A stretch of 64,000 nt of DNA from UBA6168 sp039819485 (GTDB lineage Bacteria; Bacteroidota; Bacteroidia; Chitinophagales; Saprospiraceae). The position numbers and the translations under genes are program-made. Every line of letters starts with the position of its first letter. Positions within the stretch are counted from its first letter, which is position 1. Below are positions 34,668 through 44,011 of the stretch, piece after piece. The stretch is from assembly GCA_039819485.1 (NCBI GenBank), contig JBCBRY010000044.1, forward strand, positions 1-64,000. The letters run 5' to 3'. The notes under the pieces were generated by a model that did not search any database, was not told where the DNA came from, and worked only from the letters and a program-made list of their open reading frames with translations.

Positions 34668-34722
34668 ATCCTTAATCCTTTAATCGTTAATCAAATAGAT
34701 TAACGATTAAAGGATTAAGGAT
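34668..34722. repeat. Perfect 25-bp inverted repeat between xerD and pheT
   Basis: The arms 34668-34692 and 34698-34722 are exact complements with a five-base loop, built from atcctt/taatc words, and the left arm word is repeated once more outward (34661-34670). It lies between divergent promoters, so it is unlikely to be an ordinary terminator. Confidence 0.92.
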
Positions 34723-34766
34723 ATATGATTTATGAATTTTCACTCAACCTTAATGAGTCGTTTAAC

Positions 34767-34774
34767 TATCTTTG
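34767..34774 (+). promoter_or_regulatory. Predicted -7 promoter box of pheT
   Basis: TATCTTTG fits TAnnTTTG and is followed by an approximately 150-base leader before the pheT ATG. The -33 element is weak. Confidence 0.5.
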
Positions 34775-34840
34775 CGCCCCTTTAAAAAAAACTGCAAAAG
34801 GAAACTAAAAAGCGAAGAATACGATTGATAAACACACAGG

Positions 34841-34913
34841 ACGCTGAAGGCTCAAAAGAAACGCAAATAAAATAATAGCGAACCTTTTGCGCCCATTGCG
34901 CCTCTTGCGTTTA
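34841..34913. repeat. Imperfect inverted repeat in the pheT leader
   Basis: The left arm (34841-34867; acgctgaaggctcaaaagaa) pairs loosely with the right arm (34883-34913; ttgcgcccattgcgcctc and following). The right arm contains 18 bases identical to the eda spacer repeat at about 16906-16923. Confidence 0.65.
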
Positions 34914-34928
34914 AAAATTCATCTTAAC

Positions 34929-37424
34929 ATGATCACATCCCTAAATTGGCTCAAAGAATACATTGACATCGACCTCTCGGCGGAAGAGACCGGCAACCTG
35001 CTTACCAGCCTCGGCCTGGAAGTAGAAGGGACAGAAGAAATCGAAACCATCAAAGGCGGCCTGGAAGGCGTCGTGGTGGGCCACGTGAAAGAATGCGGCA
35101 AACACCCGAATGCCGACAAACTCAGCCTGACCAAGGTAGATGTCGGCAGAGAGGAATTATTGCAGATCGTCTGCGGCGCACCCAATGTAGCGGCCGGGCA
35201 AAAAGTCCTGGTAGCAACCATCGGCACCATGCTCCACCCGACCGAAGGCGAGCCATTTAAAATAAAAAAAGGAAAGATCAGGGGAGAGGCCAGTGAGGGA
35301 ATGATCTGTGCGGAGGACGAAATTGGCATTGGGACGGATCATGACGGCATCATCGTTTTGCCAGAAGATACACCGGTCGGAATGAGCGGACGGGACTATT
35401 ACAGCATCGAAACGGATGTAGTCTACGACATCGGCCTGACGCCCAACCGCTCGGATGCGACCTGCCACCTAGGAGTAGCAAAAGATTTGGCGGCAGCCCT
35501 GAAAATACAACATGCCGGCAGCGGAGAGGTAAAAGTACCGACGGTCGACAATTTCAAAATTGACAACAACGAGCTGCCCGTCGAGGTAGTGGTCGAAAAT
35601 ACCGAGGCCTGCCCCCGCTATGCAGGTGTTGCCATCAAAGGCGTCACCATCAAAGAATCACCGGACTGGCTGAAAAACCGGCTGCTGTCCATTGGAGTAC
35701 GGCCGATCAGTAACATCGTCGATATTACCAATTTCATCCTCCACGAACTAGGGCAGCCGCTCCATGCGTTCGACCTGGATGAAATAGCAGGACAAAAAGT
35801 GATTGTCAAGACATTGCCGGCTGAATCGAAATTCATGTCGCTCGACGAAGTTGAAAGAACACTCAGCGAGGAAGACCTGATGATCTGCGACGGCGATTCA
35901 AAAGGCATGTGCATCGGTGGCGTATTCGGTGGCATCCAATCAGGGGTAAAGGATTCGACCAAAAACATCTTCCTCGAAAGCGCTCATTTCAATGCAAAAT
36001 GGATCCGCCGTTCCAGTACCCGCCACGACTTAAGGACCGATGCCGCCAAAGTGTTCGAAAAAGGCAGCGACCCAAATGTCTGTGTGTATGCCCTCAAGCG
36101 GGCAGCGGCCCTGATCGTGGAATTGGCCGGCGGGGAGGTTGCTTCCGACATCGTCGATATTTACCCAAATCCAATTGAGCCCGTAAAAATTGAAGTCAAA
36201 TACAACTACGTAAACCGATTGATCGGGACGGACATTTCACCAAAAGAAATCAATGACATCCTGCTGGCAATGGAGATGGAGATCGTTTCAGAAAACGAGG
36301 AGCGTTTCACCGTGGCTGTCCCAACCAACAAAGCCGACGTGACCCGTCCGGCTGATGTGGTGGAAGAAATACTTCGGGTCTATGGCCTCGACAACGTGCC
36401 TGTGCCAAACCAGATGCGCAGCAGCATGATCGAACGGGAATTCCCCAACCCGAACGAAATCAAAAATGCGGTAAGCGACTACCTCGCTGCCAATGGTTTC
36501 CATGAAAGCATGGCACTTTCGCTTTCTGAGTCAAAATATTACAAAGAAATTTTACCAATAGATGAAAACGAACTGGTGTGGGTGAACAACACTTCCAATG
36601 TGCACCTCGACATCATGCGCCCGACCATGCTGTTCAGTGGACTGGAAGCCGTTTTGCATAATCAAAACCGGCAGCGGGGAGATTTGAAAATATTCGAATT
36701 TGGGAAAACGTACCAACGGCGGACGAAGGACAGCGGACGGCAGACGGGCGAGAATGGCTTGGACAAGATAGATGTGAAAAGATTGTTTGAGGAGCAGGAC
36801 CACCTGACTTTGTTCATGACGGGGCAACAATGGGGCGAAAGCTGGCGAAACCCCGGGAAACCGGAAGCAGATTATTATTCGCTGAAAGCTTATGTGGAGA
36901 ACGTGCTTGCCCGCCTGGGCCTTTCCGGTTACCAGCAATCAGCAGAACAAGGCGGCATTTTTGCCTACAACATGAACTATCACCGGGGGCCAAAATCGCT
37001 GGTGAAATTCGGTAAAATTTCACCTAAAACCTGTAAAAGCATGGGCATCAAAAGCCAGGTATTTTACGCAGATTTCGCATGGGGCGCACTGTTGAAAGCA
37101 GCTAAGAAAAACAGCATCAGCATGACCGAGCTGAATAAGTACCCGACCATGCGCAGAGACCTCGCCCTGGTGATTGGCAGTTCGGTAAAATTTGCCGACC
37201 TTGCGGCATTGGCCGGAAAAGTTGGTAAGAAGCTGATAAAAGATATAAATTTGTTCGACGTTTATGAAGATGCGGAAAAGCTGGGCGAAGGCAAAAAATC
37301 ATATGCCATCAGCTTTACCTTCGAAAACGCCGAACGGACTTTGAAAGACAAAGAGGTGGACAAAATCATGAACGAACTGATCCGTATTTACGAACAGGAC
37401 ATGGGGGCCGTCATCCGACGGTAA
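34929..37424 (+). CDS. pheT: Phenylalanyl-tRNA synthetase beta subunit
   Basis: An 831-residue subunit of the alpha2-beta2 enzyme that charges tRNA-Phe. It begins MITSLNWLKEYIDID, has the tRNA-binding EMAP-like domain (about residues 40-150; HPNADKLSL, IVCGAPNVAAGQKV), the B3/4 editing region (NIVDITNFILHELGQPLHAFD), B5 and a C-terminal anticodon-binding ferredoxin-like domain (YPTMRRDLALVI ... AERTLKDKEV). An in-frame ATG 42 bases upstream lies in a repeat and is rejected. The alpha subunit gene is not in this window. Confidence 0.95.
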   Translation: MITSLNWLKEYIDIDLSAEETGNLLTSLGLEVEGTEEIETIKGGLEGVVVGHVKECGKHPNADKLSLTKVDVGREELLQIVCGAPNVAAGQKVLVATIGTMLHPTEGEPFKIKKGKIRGEASEGMICAEDEIGIGTDHDGIIVLPEDTPVGMSGRDYYSIETDVVYDIGLTPNRSDATCHLGVAKDLAAALKIQHAGSGEVKVPTVDNFKIDNNELPVEVVVENTEACPRYAGVAIKGVTIKESPDWLKNRLLSIGVRPISNIVDITNFILHELGQPLHAFDLDEIAGQKVIVKTLPAESKFMSLDEVERTLSEEDLMICDGDSKGMCIGGVFGGIQSGVKDSTKNIFLESAHFNAKWIRRSSTRHDLRTDAAKVFEKGSDPNVCVYALKRAAALIVELAGGEVASDIVDIYPNPIEPVKIEVKYNYVNRLIGTDISPKEINDILLAMEMEIVSENEERFTVAVPTNKADVTRPADVVEEILRVYGLDNVPVPNQMRSSMIEREFPNPNEIKNAVSDYLAANGFHESMALSLSESKYYKEILPIDENELVWVNNTSNVHLDIMRPTMLFSGLEAVLHNQNRQRGDLKIFEFGKTYQRRTKDSGRQTGENGLDKIDVKRLFEEQDHLTLFMTGQQWGESWRNPGKPEADYYSLKAYVENVLARLGLSGYQQSAEQGGIFAYNMNYHRGPKSLVKFGKISPKTCKSMGIKSQVFYADFAWGALLKAAKKNSISMTELNKYPTMRRDLALVIGSSVKFADLAALAGKVGKKLIKDINLFDVYEDAEKLGEGKKSYAISFTFENAERTLKDKEVDKIMNELIRIYEQDMGAVIRR

Positions 37425-37530
37425 GTAAAAAGGACAAAGTGAAAAGTCCTTATCAAAAACACTTTTTACTTTTTACTTCCCGGTTAAAATACGCGATTTC
37501 ACCAAGTTCAATTTTACATTTTACTTGATT
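37425..37530. repeat. Inverted repeat after pheT
   Basis: The left arm directly follows the pheT stop (agtaaaaaggacaaagtgaa) and pairs with actttttactttttacttcc (37461-37480). A further acattttacttg word follows near 37514. Confidence 0.75.
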
Positions 37531-37535
37531 TACCC

Positions 37536-37829
37536 ATGACGGGACAAGTTGAAAATATAGAACAAAAAATTCTTTCCCTGATAGAGGAGCTCCAAACGCT
37601 CCGTAGCAATAACGCTGCCCTGTCGGAAGAGAATGAAAAGCTAAAAGCCGATCTGGCCGTGCAGAGCGACCGCATCGGCAATTTGACAGAACGTTTATAT
37701 AATACGCAGCAGGCATTGGCCGGGCAGCGTGGGAACAATGATCAGGAAAGTTCCCAAAAATTGAGAAAGCAGATTGACCAATACATTGATGAGATTGACA
37801 AATGTATTGCGTGGCTACAGAATGCTTAA
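37536..37829 (+). CDS. Small coiled-coil protein next to zapA
   Basis: A 97-residue, highly charged, almost wholly helical protein (heptads about residues 8-65; LIEELQTLRSNNAALSEENE). It has no signal peptide. Small coiled-coil proteins in this place before zapA are conserved in Bacteroidota and have a ZapB-like look, suggesting a role with the division ring; that is inference from position and shape. Confidence 0.7.
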   Translation: MTGQVENIEQKILSLIEELQTLRSNNAALSEENEKLKADLAVQSDRIGNLTERLYNTQQALAGQRGNNDQESSQKLRKQIDQYIDEIDKCIAWLQNA

Positions 37830-37990
37830 CAAACTCAAACTCAAGTGTCAAATTCAAATACAAAAGGGTATTTGAACATAAATAGAGGTACAGTTGAAAT
37901 GCAGTAGAAAATATTTCTGTCCATTTCGTTATTGCTATTTATTTCAAAAACCGATGTTGAATTTGAATTTTTATTTGAAGTTGTATTTTT
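37829..37990. repeat. Inverted repeat before zapA
   Basis: The left arm (37829-37866; caaactcaaactcaag and caaattcaaatac words) pairs with the right arm (37955-37990; ttgaatttgaatttttattt). The loop is long, about 88 bases. The left arm overlaps the end of the coiled-coil gene by one base. Confidence 0.8.
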
Positions 37991-37998
37991 CATAGGAT

Positions 37999-38301
37999 AT
38001 GGAAGACAAAGACCATTTACAATTGACCGTGACCATCGCGGGGAGGCCATATCCACTGAAGATAAAAACCAGCGATGAACCTGTCATCAGGAGGATCGTC
38101 AAAGAAGTCAATGAAAAGGTAACCAAATTTCAATTGACCTATCCCAACCGTGAAAAACAAGACTGCCTCGCTATGGCACTTCTCGCATATGCGGTTGATC
38201 TTCATAAAGCATCCAGTCAGCCCACCTCTGCCCCTCTATCAGCAGAACTTTCCGAAAAATTGACCCACCTCGAGCAACTTCTTGACGAAGCACTCGCCTG
38301 A
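37999..38301 (+). CDS. zapA: Cell division protein ZapA
   Basis: A 100-residue protein matching ZapA: an N-terminal beta strand region with VTIAGRPYPLKI, then EPVIRRIVKEVNEKV and the helix QDCLAMALLAYAVDL, ending in a coiled coil (SEKLTHLEQLLDEAL). ZapA binds FtsZ at midcell and promotes ring bundling. It lies between the coiled-coil gene and rny, a conserved order in this phylum. Confidence 0.9.
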   Translation: MEDKDHLQLTVTIAGRPYPLKIKTSDEPVIRRIVKEVNEKVTKFQLTYPNREKQDCLAMALLAYAVDLHKASSQPTSAPLSAELSEKLTHLEQLLDEALA

Positions 38302-38326
38302 CTTTTGCCGCTATTAAATATTGGAG

Positions 38327-38438
38327 CAATGGCTATAAGGTCAATGGCTAAATGGTTAAATGGCTAAGTGGTTTTGAAAGCCCTTCCCCATTTACCGTTC
38401 TCCGTTCACCGTTATCCATTCAACCATCAAACCATTTA
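38327..38438. repeat. Inverted repeat between zapA and rny
   Basis: The left arm (38327-38374; reiterated aatggctaaatggtt) pairs with the right arm (38386-38438; catttaccgttctccgttc and following). It ends eight bases before the rny start. Confidence 0.88.
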
Positions 38439-38445
38439 AATTATC

Positions 38446-40095
38446 ATGGAAATAGGAATCATGGGCGCCGTCGGTTTATTGATCGGTGCATTGATTGGCT
38501 TCTTTGTCGGCAAGGCAGCACTGGGCAAAAAGCGCCAGCAATTGATCGACGAGATGAACGCCAAAGCAGATAGCGAAATCAAAAAAGCGCAAGCTACCGC
38601 AAAGAGTATCGTCGAAAAGGCTGAGTCGAAAAACGAAAGCATCAAGAAGCGGAAAATTCAGGAAGCCAAGGAAAGGTTCAACAACCTGAAAGCAAAATTT
38701 GAAACAGAAAAAGCAGAGCGGCTGGTCGCTGTGAAGGACAAAGAATTTGAGGTGCGGGAGATGACCAAAGAACTTCAGTCCAAACAGGACAAACTTAAAA
38801 ATGAAGTAAAACAACTCGACAACCGCAGCAGTGACCTCGATCAGCGGGAAGCCGAAATCAAAGGCATCCGGGACAACCTCGACAAACAACTGAAAGTCGT
38901 ACAACGGAAAAAAGAAGAACTCAACGCCGCCAATGAAGAACGCATCAAAGCACTGGAAAAAATCTCCAACCTTTCTGAAGCAGAAGCCAAAGAACAATTG
39001 CTCCTCGCCGTCAAACAAAAGGCTGAAACCGATGCCATGGCCATCGTGAAAGACACCGTCACCCAGGCCAAGTTAGATGCGGCAAAGGAATCCAAGAAGA
39101 TCATCATCCAGACCATCCAGCGGATGGCCTCGGAGTATACCATCGAAAACACTGTTTCCGTTTTCCAACTCGAAAGCGATGACATGAAAGGACAGATCAT
39201 CGGACGGGAAGGCCGCAACATCCGTGCCCTCGAAGCAGCCACCGGCGCTGAAATCGTGGTAGACGATACCCCAGAGGCCATCGTCATTTCAAGCTTCGAC
39301 CCCATCCGCAGGGAGGTGGCCCGTCTGGCCTTGAAAAAACTGGTCGCAGATGGCCGTATCCACCCGGCCCGCATCGAAGAAGTGGTGGCCAAAACAAGAA
39401 AACAACTCGATGAACAGATCGTCGAAATCGGGGAACGCACGGTCATTGAATTGAACATTCATGGCTTGAATGCTTATTTGGTCAAAATGGTCGGGCGCAT
39501 GCGTTTCCGTTCATCTTATGGCCAAAACCTCCTCAAACACTCCATCGAAACAGCCAATCTCTGCGCCATCATGGCAGCCGAACTGGGCCTCAGCCCCAAG
39601 CAAGCCAAATTGGCCAAAAGGGCTGGCCTGCTCCACGATATCGGAAAAGTTGCAGAAGAAGAAACAGAACTTTCCCACGCCATCCTCGGCATGCAGATTT
39701 GTGAAAAACACGGAGAAAACGGCATCATCTGCAACGCCGTTGGCGCCCACCACGATGAAATAGAAATGACCAACATCATTTCACCTTTGGTACAGGCGTG
39801 CGATGCAATCTCTGGTGCCCGTCCAGGTGCCCGCCGGGAAATACTTGAAAGTTACCTCAAGCGCATCGGTGAACTGGAAGAACTGGCCATGGGCCACGAC
39901 GGCGTGCAAAAGGCGTTTGCCATGCAGGCCGGTCGTGAGCTGCGAGTCATCGTCGAATCAGAAAAGGTCAGTGACCAATATGCCGATGACCTCGCTTTCA
40001 TGATTTCACAGAAAATACAGGATGAAATGCAATACCCCGGTCAGATCAAAGTGACCGTGATCCGGGAAAAGCGGGCCGTACAGTTTGCCCGTTAA
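38446..40095 (+). CDS. rny: Ribonuclease Y
   Basis: A 549-residue membrane-anchored endoribonuclease that starts mRNA decay. It has an N-terminal transmembrane helix (about residues 5-23), a long coiled coil (about 30-200), a KH domain with IIGREGRNIRALE (about 251-263), and an HD domain with His365 and the His397-Asp398 pair (LLHDIGKVAEEE). The length and order are standard for RNase Y. Confidence 0.95.
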   Translation: MEIGIMGAVGLLIGALIGFFVGKAALGKKRQQLIDEMNAKADSEIKKAQATAKSIVEKAESKNESIKKRKIQEAKERFNNLKAKFETEKAERLVAVKDKEFEVREMTKELQSKQDKLKNEVKQLDNRSSDLDQREAEIKGIRDNLDKQLKVVQRKKEELNAANEERIKALEKISNLSEAEAKEQLLLAVKQKAETDAMAIVKDTVTQAKLDAAKESKKIIIQTIQRMASEYTIENTVSVFQLESDDMKGQIIGREGRNIRALEAATGAEIVVDDTPEAIVISSFDPIRREVARLALKKLVADGRIHPARIEEVVAKTRKQLDEQIVEIGERTVIELNIHGLNAYLVKMVGRMRFRSSYGQNLLKHSIETANLCAIMAAELGLSPKQAKLAKRAGLLHDIGKVAEEETELSHAILGMQICEKHGENGIICNAVGAHHDEIEMTNIISPLVQACDAISGARPGARREILESYLKRIGELEELAMGHDGVQKAFAMQAGRELRVIVESEKVSDQYADDLAFMISQKIQDEMQYPGQIKVTVIREKRAVQFAR

Positions 40096-40104
40096 ACTGG
40101 CAGA

Positions 40105-40177
40105 GAGCAGATGGTAGAAAGTAGAAGGACGTCGACCTCCCTCTACCTTTTACCATCTACCTTCTACCCTCTACCAA
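40105..40177. repeat. Inverted repeat between rny and the desaturase gene
   Basis: agatggtagaaagtagaagg (left) pairs with the right arm (40136-40177) of reiterated ctaccttctaccctctacc words. The vocabulary is the same as at 27365-27420. Confidence 0.88.
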
Positions 40178-40183
40178 TAAAAA

Positions 40184-41209
40184 ATGAGACCACTACAAAC
40201 GATCACCGATCCCACCTATCAGCCAAAAAGCCACAACGCTGTCGACCGCTTTTTTCTAAAGTACATCAAAGACGAGCGGGACCTGCCTTTCAATTATCTC
40301 ATTTTGAAAATCATGTTTACAGTCATACCACTGGCCGTGGCGCTGTTTTTTGTGGAAGGTGTCACCTGGTGGATTTTGGGTGGGTTGTTCTTGTTTTTTC
40401 AGTTGTATTTCATGGGGCCTTTTATCCTCATGCTGCACAACACCAGTCACAATACTTTTTTTAAAACCCAACACAAGACGGGCAACCGCCTGATCCCTTG
40501 GGGTTTATGCCCGTTCATGGGCCAGTCGCCCGACACCTATTTCAGTCATCACATCGGCATGCACCACGCTGAGAATAACATGGAGCATGACGACAGCTCT
40601 ACAATGCCTTACCAGCGCGACAGCTTTTTGGATTTTTTGAAGTACTATTTCAGCTTTCTGTTCACAGGTATTTTCAAGTTGGTTAAATATTTTCAATTCA
40701 GGGAAAAACCAAAATTTGTAAAAAAAGCCCTGGTCGGGGAAGTCACTTTCTGGGTCGTAGCTGCCATCCTTGCTTATTTCAATTGGCAAACGACCGTGCT
40801 GGTATTTGTATTTCCCATGGTACTGGTCCGCTTCCTGATGATGTCGGGTAATTGGGCGCAGCACGCCTTCATCGATCCGGATGCCCCGGCCGACAATTAT
40901 AAAAACAGCATCACCTGTATCAATGTCGCCTACAACCGCCGCTGCTTCAACGATGGCTATCATATCGGCCACCATCTCCGCCCTCGCCTGCACTGGACCG
41001 AAATGCCCAAAGACTTTTTGAAAAATGCCAAGAAGTATGCAGAAAACAAAGCACTCGTTTTCGAAGGGGCAGACTATCATATGATCTGGGCCATGCTGAT
41101 GTTCAAGCGGTATGATCGCCTGGCTTCCTATGTGGTCAACATCAATAATATGTTCCGGTCGAAAGAGGAAATCAAGGAAGTCCTTATGAAACGAGTGCGA
41201 CGATTTTAG
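40184..41209 (+). CDS. Membrane fatty-acid desaturase family protein
   Basis: A 341-residue membrane protein with three histidine boxes typical of diiron desaturases/hydroxylases: HNTSHNTF (about residues 86-93), HHIGMHHAENN (about 122-132) and YHIGHHLRPRLHW (about 264-276). Four or so transmembrane helices separate them. It acts in the inner membrane on acyl lipids or a related substrate such as a carotenoid; the exact reaction is not clear from sequence. It is convergent with the 931-residue gene. Confidence 0.85.
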   Translation: MRPLQTITDPTYQPKSHNAVDRFFLKYIKDERDLPFNYLILKIMFTVIPLAVALFFVEGVTWWILGGLFLFFQLYFMGPFILMLHNTSHNTFFKTQHKTGNRLIPWGLCPFMGQSPDTYFSHHIGMHHAENNMEHDDSSTMPYQRDSFLDFLKYYFSFLFTGIFKLVKYFQFREKPKFVKKALVGEVTFWVVAAILAYFNWQTTVLVFVFPMVLVRFLMMSGNWAQHAFIDPDAPADNYKNSITCINVAYNRRCFNDGYHIGHHLRPRLHWTEMPKDFLKNAKKYAENKALVFEGADYHMIWAMLMFKRYDRLASYVVNINNMFRSKEEIKEVLMKRVRRF

Positions 41210-41215
41210 AGGCTG

Positions 41216-44011
41216 TTATTCTTCCTTGAGATATTCTTCCGCCAGTTGCCGGTTCGCTCGACAATAGGCCACCAAGCCTGAATGCCCCCTTACCAGTAGT
41301 CCGCAACTTATATCGTCGTGCCCGATTTCGTTGATCAGGTCCTGCCAGAGTACCCTCACCGCTGCAAATTCTTCTTTAGACGTAAGTCGGTAGATATCCT
41401 TTAAAAAGCTCTTGCCCTGTTCCATATCAACGGGACTTTCGAACAGGTAGGTGTTCCTTTCATTTTCCGCGATTTTTTTTGCATCAAAGCTCACGTCTTT
41501 CCTTTTGTACATGGCAGCCTGGATCTCTTCCAACTTAGCATTTATTTGGCGGATTTTTTCTTTTTCCATTTCCTCTACCTCTGCCAGCCACTCTTCTTCC
41601 TCTGGTAGTTTGAAGGCATTTTCACTCTTGGCCATTATGGCCAAATGGTTGGCGGTATAAGTCCTAAAATTCTTCTTGTAATTTGCAAGAGTAGTCTCCG
41701 GGTTCTTGATCTTTTTGGAAGTTGAAGTCTCCTTCTCAAGCTTTTTGTAAGAAATGCCCTTGTAAAGGAGGGAATAAATGTTCTTCTTCGTGTATTGATC
41801 GATTTCGAGCAGTGCGAGGTAAATCCTCCTGGCAATCATTTTTGGATAAAACTTTGGAAGGTCTTCTTCGAGCGACTGGCTGGTCAATCTGCTTAAGAGT
41901 ATCAACCGGTTCTTTTCAGGTATCATCGGCTCCAAACCATCATTGGCCAGCCTGGCGTAGATCAGGTAACTCAATGCCTGTGAATTGATGTGCCTTTTAA
42001 GCTCAACATGGTTTGCCTTTATCAGGTAATTGCGGTAATACGTTTTCAGAGGGTATAAAAAGGTATGGTTTTCTTCATTTTTTCCCAACGAAGGAGCATT
42101 CCATCTTTTGGAAGGCAGGTCAGTCCACTTTTGCCGCATCAAGTTGCCTTCCCTGATCACATCGTTGGCAAATTCGGCAAAATCAGTATCACTCCTGCCG
42201 ACATCCCTTTTAGCATACCAGTGTATTCTGTAGCGGGAAGTTTTTTTGGCCATGTCCAAGATTCCCCCGGCCCGGTCTGTCAGCATAAAAAAGGCAACCG
42301 GTCTGGGAAATTCCACCGGGTTGGAGCCAATTTCGGCAATCACACTGAGGCCCTGCATGGGCTGCCAGTCCGGTTCCCGCTGCCACTCTTGCTTCGTGGG
42401 TTCCAGCAGCCGCCAATCAATGATGACCACAGGACACCGATTCTTCATTTCTTTTAACTTCTCCAATCCCCCTTTGCCCGAACCAAAAGTGATGCATTCA
42501 ATCACTTGATGACTGTCCGCCTCTTTGTCCGACTTAAAGGATTTTAGGATACGTTTATTAATTTTTTCAAAATCCTGTAGGAACCTTTCCCTTTGGATGG
42601 GGTCATCCTCAATGTAAAGAATCTCGTGCCATCCTTTATTGACCTCTATATCAGATGTACCGTTGACCACTAACAGTCCCCTGAGTTCTTCCTTTTTGGC
42701 TTCAACTATTCCTCTTCTGATGGCGTCTTCCTTTTTACCTTCACCTTTAACCATCATTAACTGTTGCAGGATTTCATCTTTAACAGCATTCGCCTGCTTG
42801 TGATTGGCAACAAATTTTTCCTTGAAAAAATGTTCAAGTACCCTAAATCCGTTTTCAATGATTTTTTCAAGCGTCCCGAAGTCACTGATGCGGCCTGCAT
42901 TGCCCTCCAGATAATGGAGGATTTCCCGGAACTTCCCGCTCTTCAGATGAAACTCGACAATGTCCTCCAGTTCCAGTTCCGACAGATGAATCAGACCTTC
43001 TCCTTCGTTAAGGCTTTTGTTGAGAACCTGCCGTTCGAGGTTATAGAAATAGTGGCCCGGAGTGGCCAGCAGGTCGTAGGCATCCTTGCTGCGAACCTCT
43101 TTTTCCGTTTGGACTGAACAGATGACAATCGGTTGGCGAAGACCATGCAGGCGTAACTCCCGGGCAACTTTTAGGCCCGCACCTGCTTGCAAAGGTGCCG
43201 GCAGCCCGTTGATGTCGATTTCCAATTCTGCGCAAACGAAAACGGAACTGTATTTTTCAAAATCGAAAGGGTGGGTCGGCTGCAGTTCTTCGGCGTTGAT
43301 GGACAAACTATTTGAAAAAAGAAAATCAACCTCATTGGTTTCATACTCAGACGCATTCATTTCAAGCGGAAATTCATTCCAAATGACGAGGCATTTTTTT
43401 CCTGCTGAGCCATTGGGCAGTTTTCTATTCCAGATCACCCCATCAAATAAAATCTTCAGAAAATGAGGGAGCTGAATTTTAGCCTGGTTGCCGGCTGATT
43501 TATGCATAGAACCGGGCGGAGGCGACTTGAATAATTTGGTATACTTTGACGCAATTTCAGTTTCAACAATTGTTTGCAAAAGTATTGAGGGAACAGGCGA
43601 TTCAACACCTGACTTCAGTTCTGCGGCATACTTCAGGATAGTGTCCAGTTCAAATGGTTTAAAAGGGTGGTCGTCACTTACTCTTCTGATAAAATGCAAC
43701 TCATCTTTCATTCGAAACTTATAGTCGTAGCCATCTCCCCCGAAAATAATGCTTAAGGATGCCGCACTAATTGCTTTTTGTACCTGGATACTGGATGGTT
43801 TGTCCCCGCCGTGCCTCATCGTAACATCAAAGGAAACATCCTCAATTTTTTTTGGCGTTTTTCCCCAATCTTTAAGCGAAAATTCCTTGAGCGATACATC
43901 TGCCCCTGATGAGCAAAATACTTTCAGTCCAGGATATTTATGCTCAAACAATGAAATTAGATCAGGGCTGATTCGAACTTCCCTGTTGCTGTGGATGAAT
44001 AACAAGTTCAT
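41216..44011 (-). CDS. Large cytoplasmic protein with receiver-like domains, unknown
   Basis: A 931-residue soluble protein. A central segment (about residues 465-600) looks like a response-regulator receiver: acidic pair in ILYIEDDP, phosphoacceptor-like Asp in VVIIDWRLLEP and the conserved Thr in VAFFMLTDRAG, with an insertion before that Thr. A second, more degenerate receiver-like pattern lies at about 255-310 (VFVCAELEID, GLKVARELRLHG, PIVICS). The N-terminus (FIHSN, FGGDGYDYKF) and the helical C-terminus are unrecognised; a coiled coil lies near 805-830. The start overlaps the stop of the membrane-protein gene by four bases, so the two are translationally coupled and probably work together. 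Confidence 0.7.
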   Translation of the reverse strand: MNLLFIHSNREVRISPDLISLFEHKYPGLKVFCSSGADVSLKEFSLKDWGKTPKKIEDVSFDVTMRHGGDKPSSIQVQKAISAASLSIIFGGDGYDYKFRMKDELHFIRRVSDDHPFKPFELDTILKYAAELKSGVESPVPSILLQTIVETEIASKYTKLFKSPPPGSMHKSAGNQAKIQLPHFLKILFDGVIWNRKLPNGSAGKKCLVIWNEFPLEMNASEYETNEVDFLFSNSLSINAEELQPTHPFDFEKYSSVFVCAELEIDINGLPAPLQAGAGLKVARELRLHGLRQPIVICSVQTEKEVRSKDAYDLLATPGHYFYNLERQVLNKSLNEGEGLIHLSELELEDIVEFHLKSGKFREILHYLEGNAGRISDFGTLEKIIENGFRVLEHFFKEKFVANHKQANAVKDEILQQLMMVKGEGKKEDAIRRGIVEAKKEELRGLLVVNGTSDIEVNKGWHEILYIEDDPIQRERFLQDFEKINKRILKSFKSDKEADSHQVIECITFGSGKGGLEKLKEMKNRCPVVIIDWRLLEPTKQEWQREPDWQPMQGLSVIAEIGSNPVEFPRPVAFFMLTDRAGGILDMAKKTSRYRIHWYAKRDVGRSDTDFAEFANDVIREGNLMRQKWTDLPSKRWNAPSLGKNEENHTFLYPLKTYYRNYLIKANHVELKRHINSQALSYLIYARLANDGLEPMIPEKNRLILLSRLTSQSLEEDLPKFYPKMIARRIYLALLEIDQYTKKNIYSLLYKGISYKKLEKETSTSKKIKNPETTLANYKKNFRTYTANHLAIMAKSENAFKLPEEEEWLAEVEEMEKEKIRQINAKLEEIQAAMYKRKDVSFDAKKIAENERNTYLFESPVDMEQGKSFLKDIYRLTSKEEFAAVRVLWQDLINEIGHDDISCGLLVRGHSGLVAYCRANRQLAEEYLKEE

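Noticed and set aside
34887..34928. Upstream ATG for pheT
   Set aside because: It lies in the leader repeat; MITSLNWLKEYID is the family start.
37830..38445. 6S RNA next to zapA
   Set aside because: The spacers are filled by repeated-word inverted repeats and show no 6S-like central bubble.
41216..44011. STAND-type defence ATPase
   Set aside because: No Walker A or B motif is present in the 931-residue protein.
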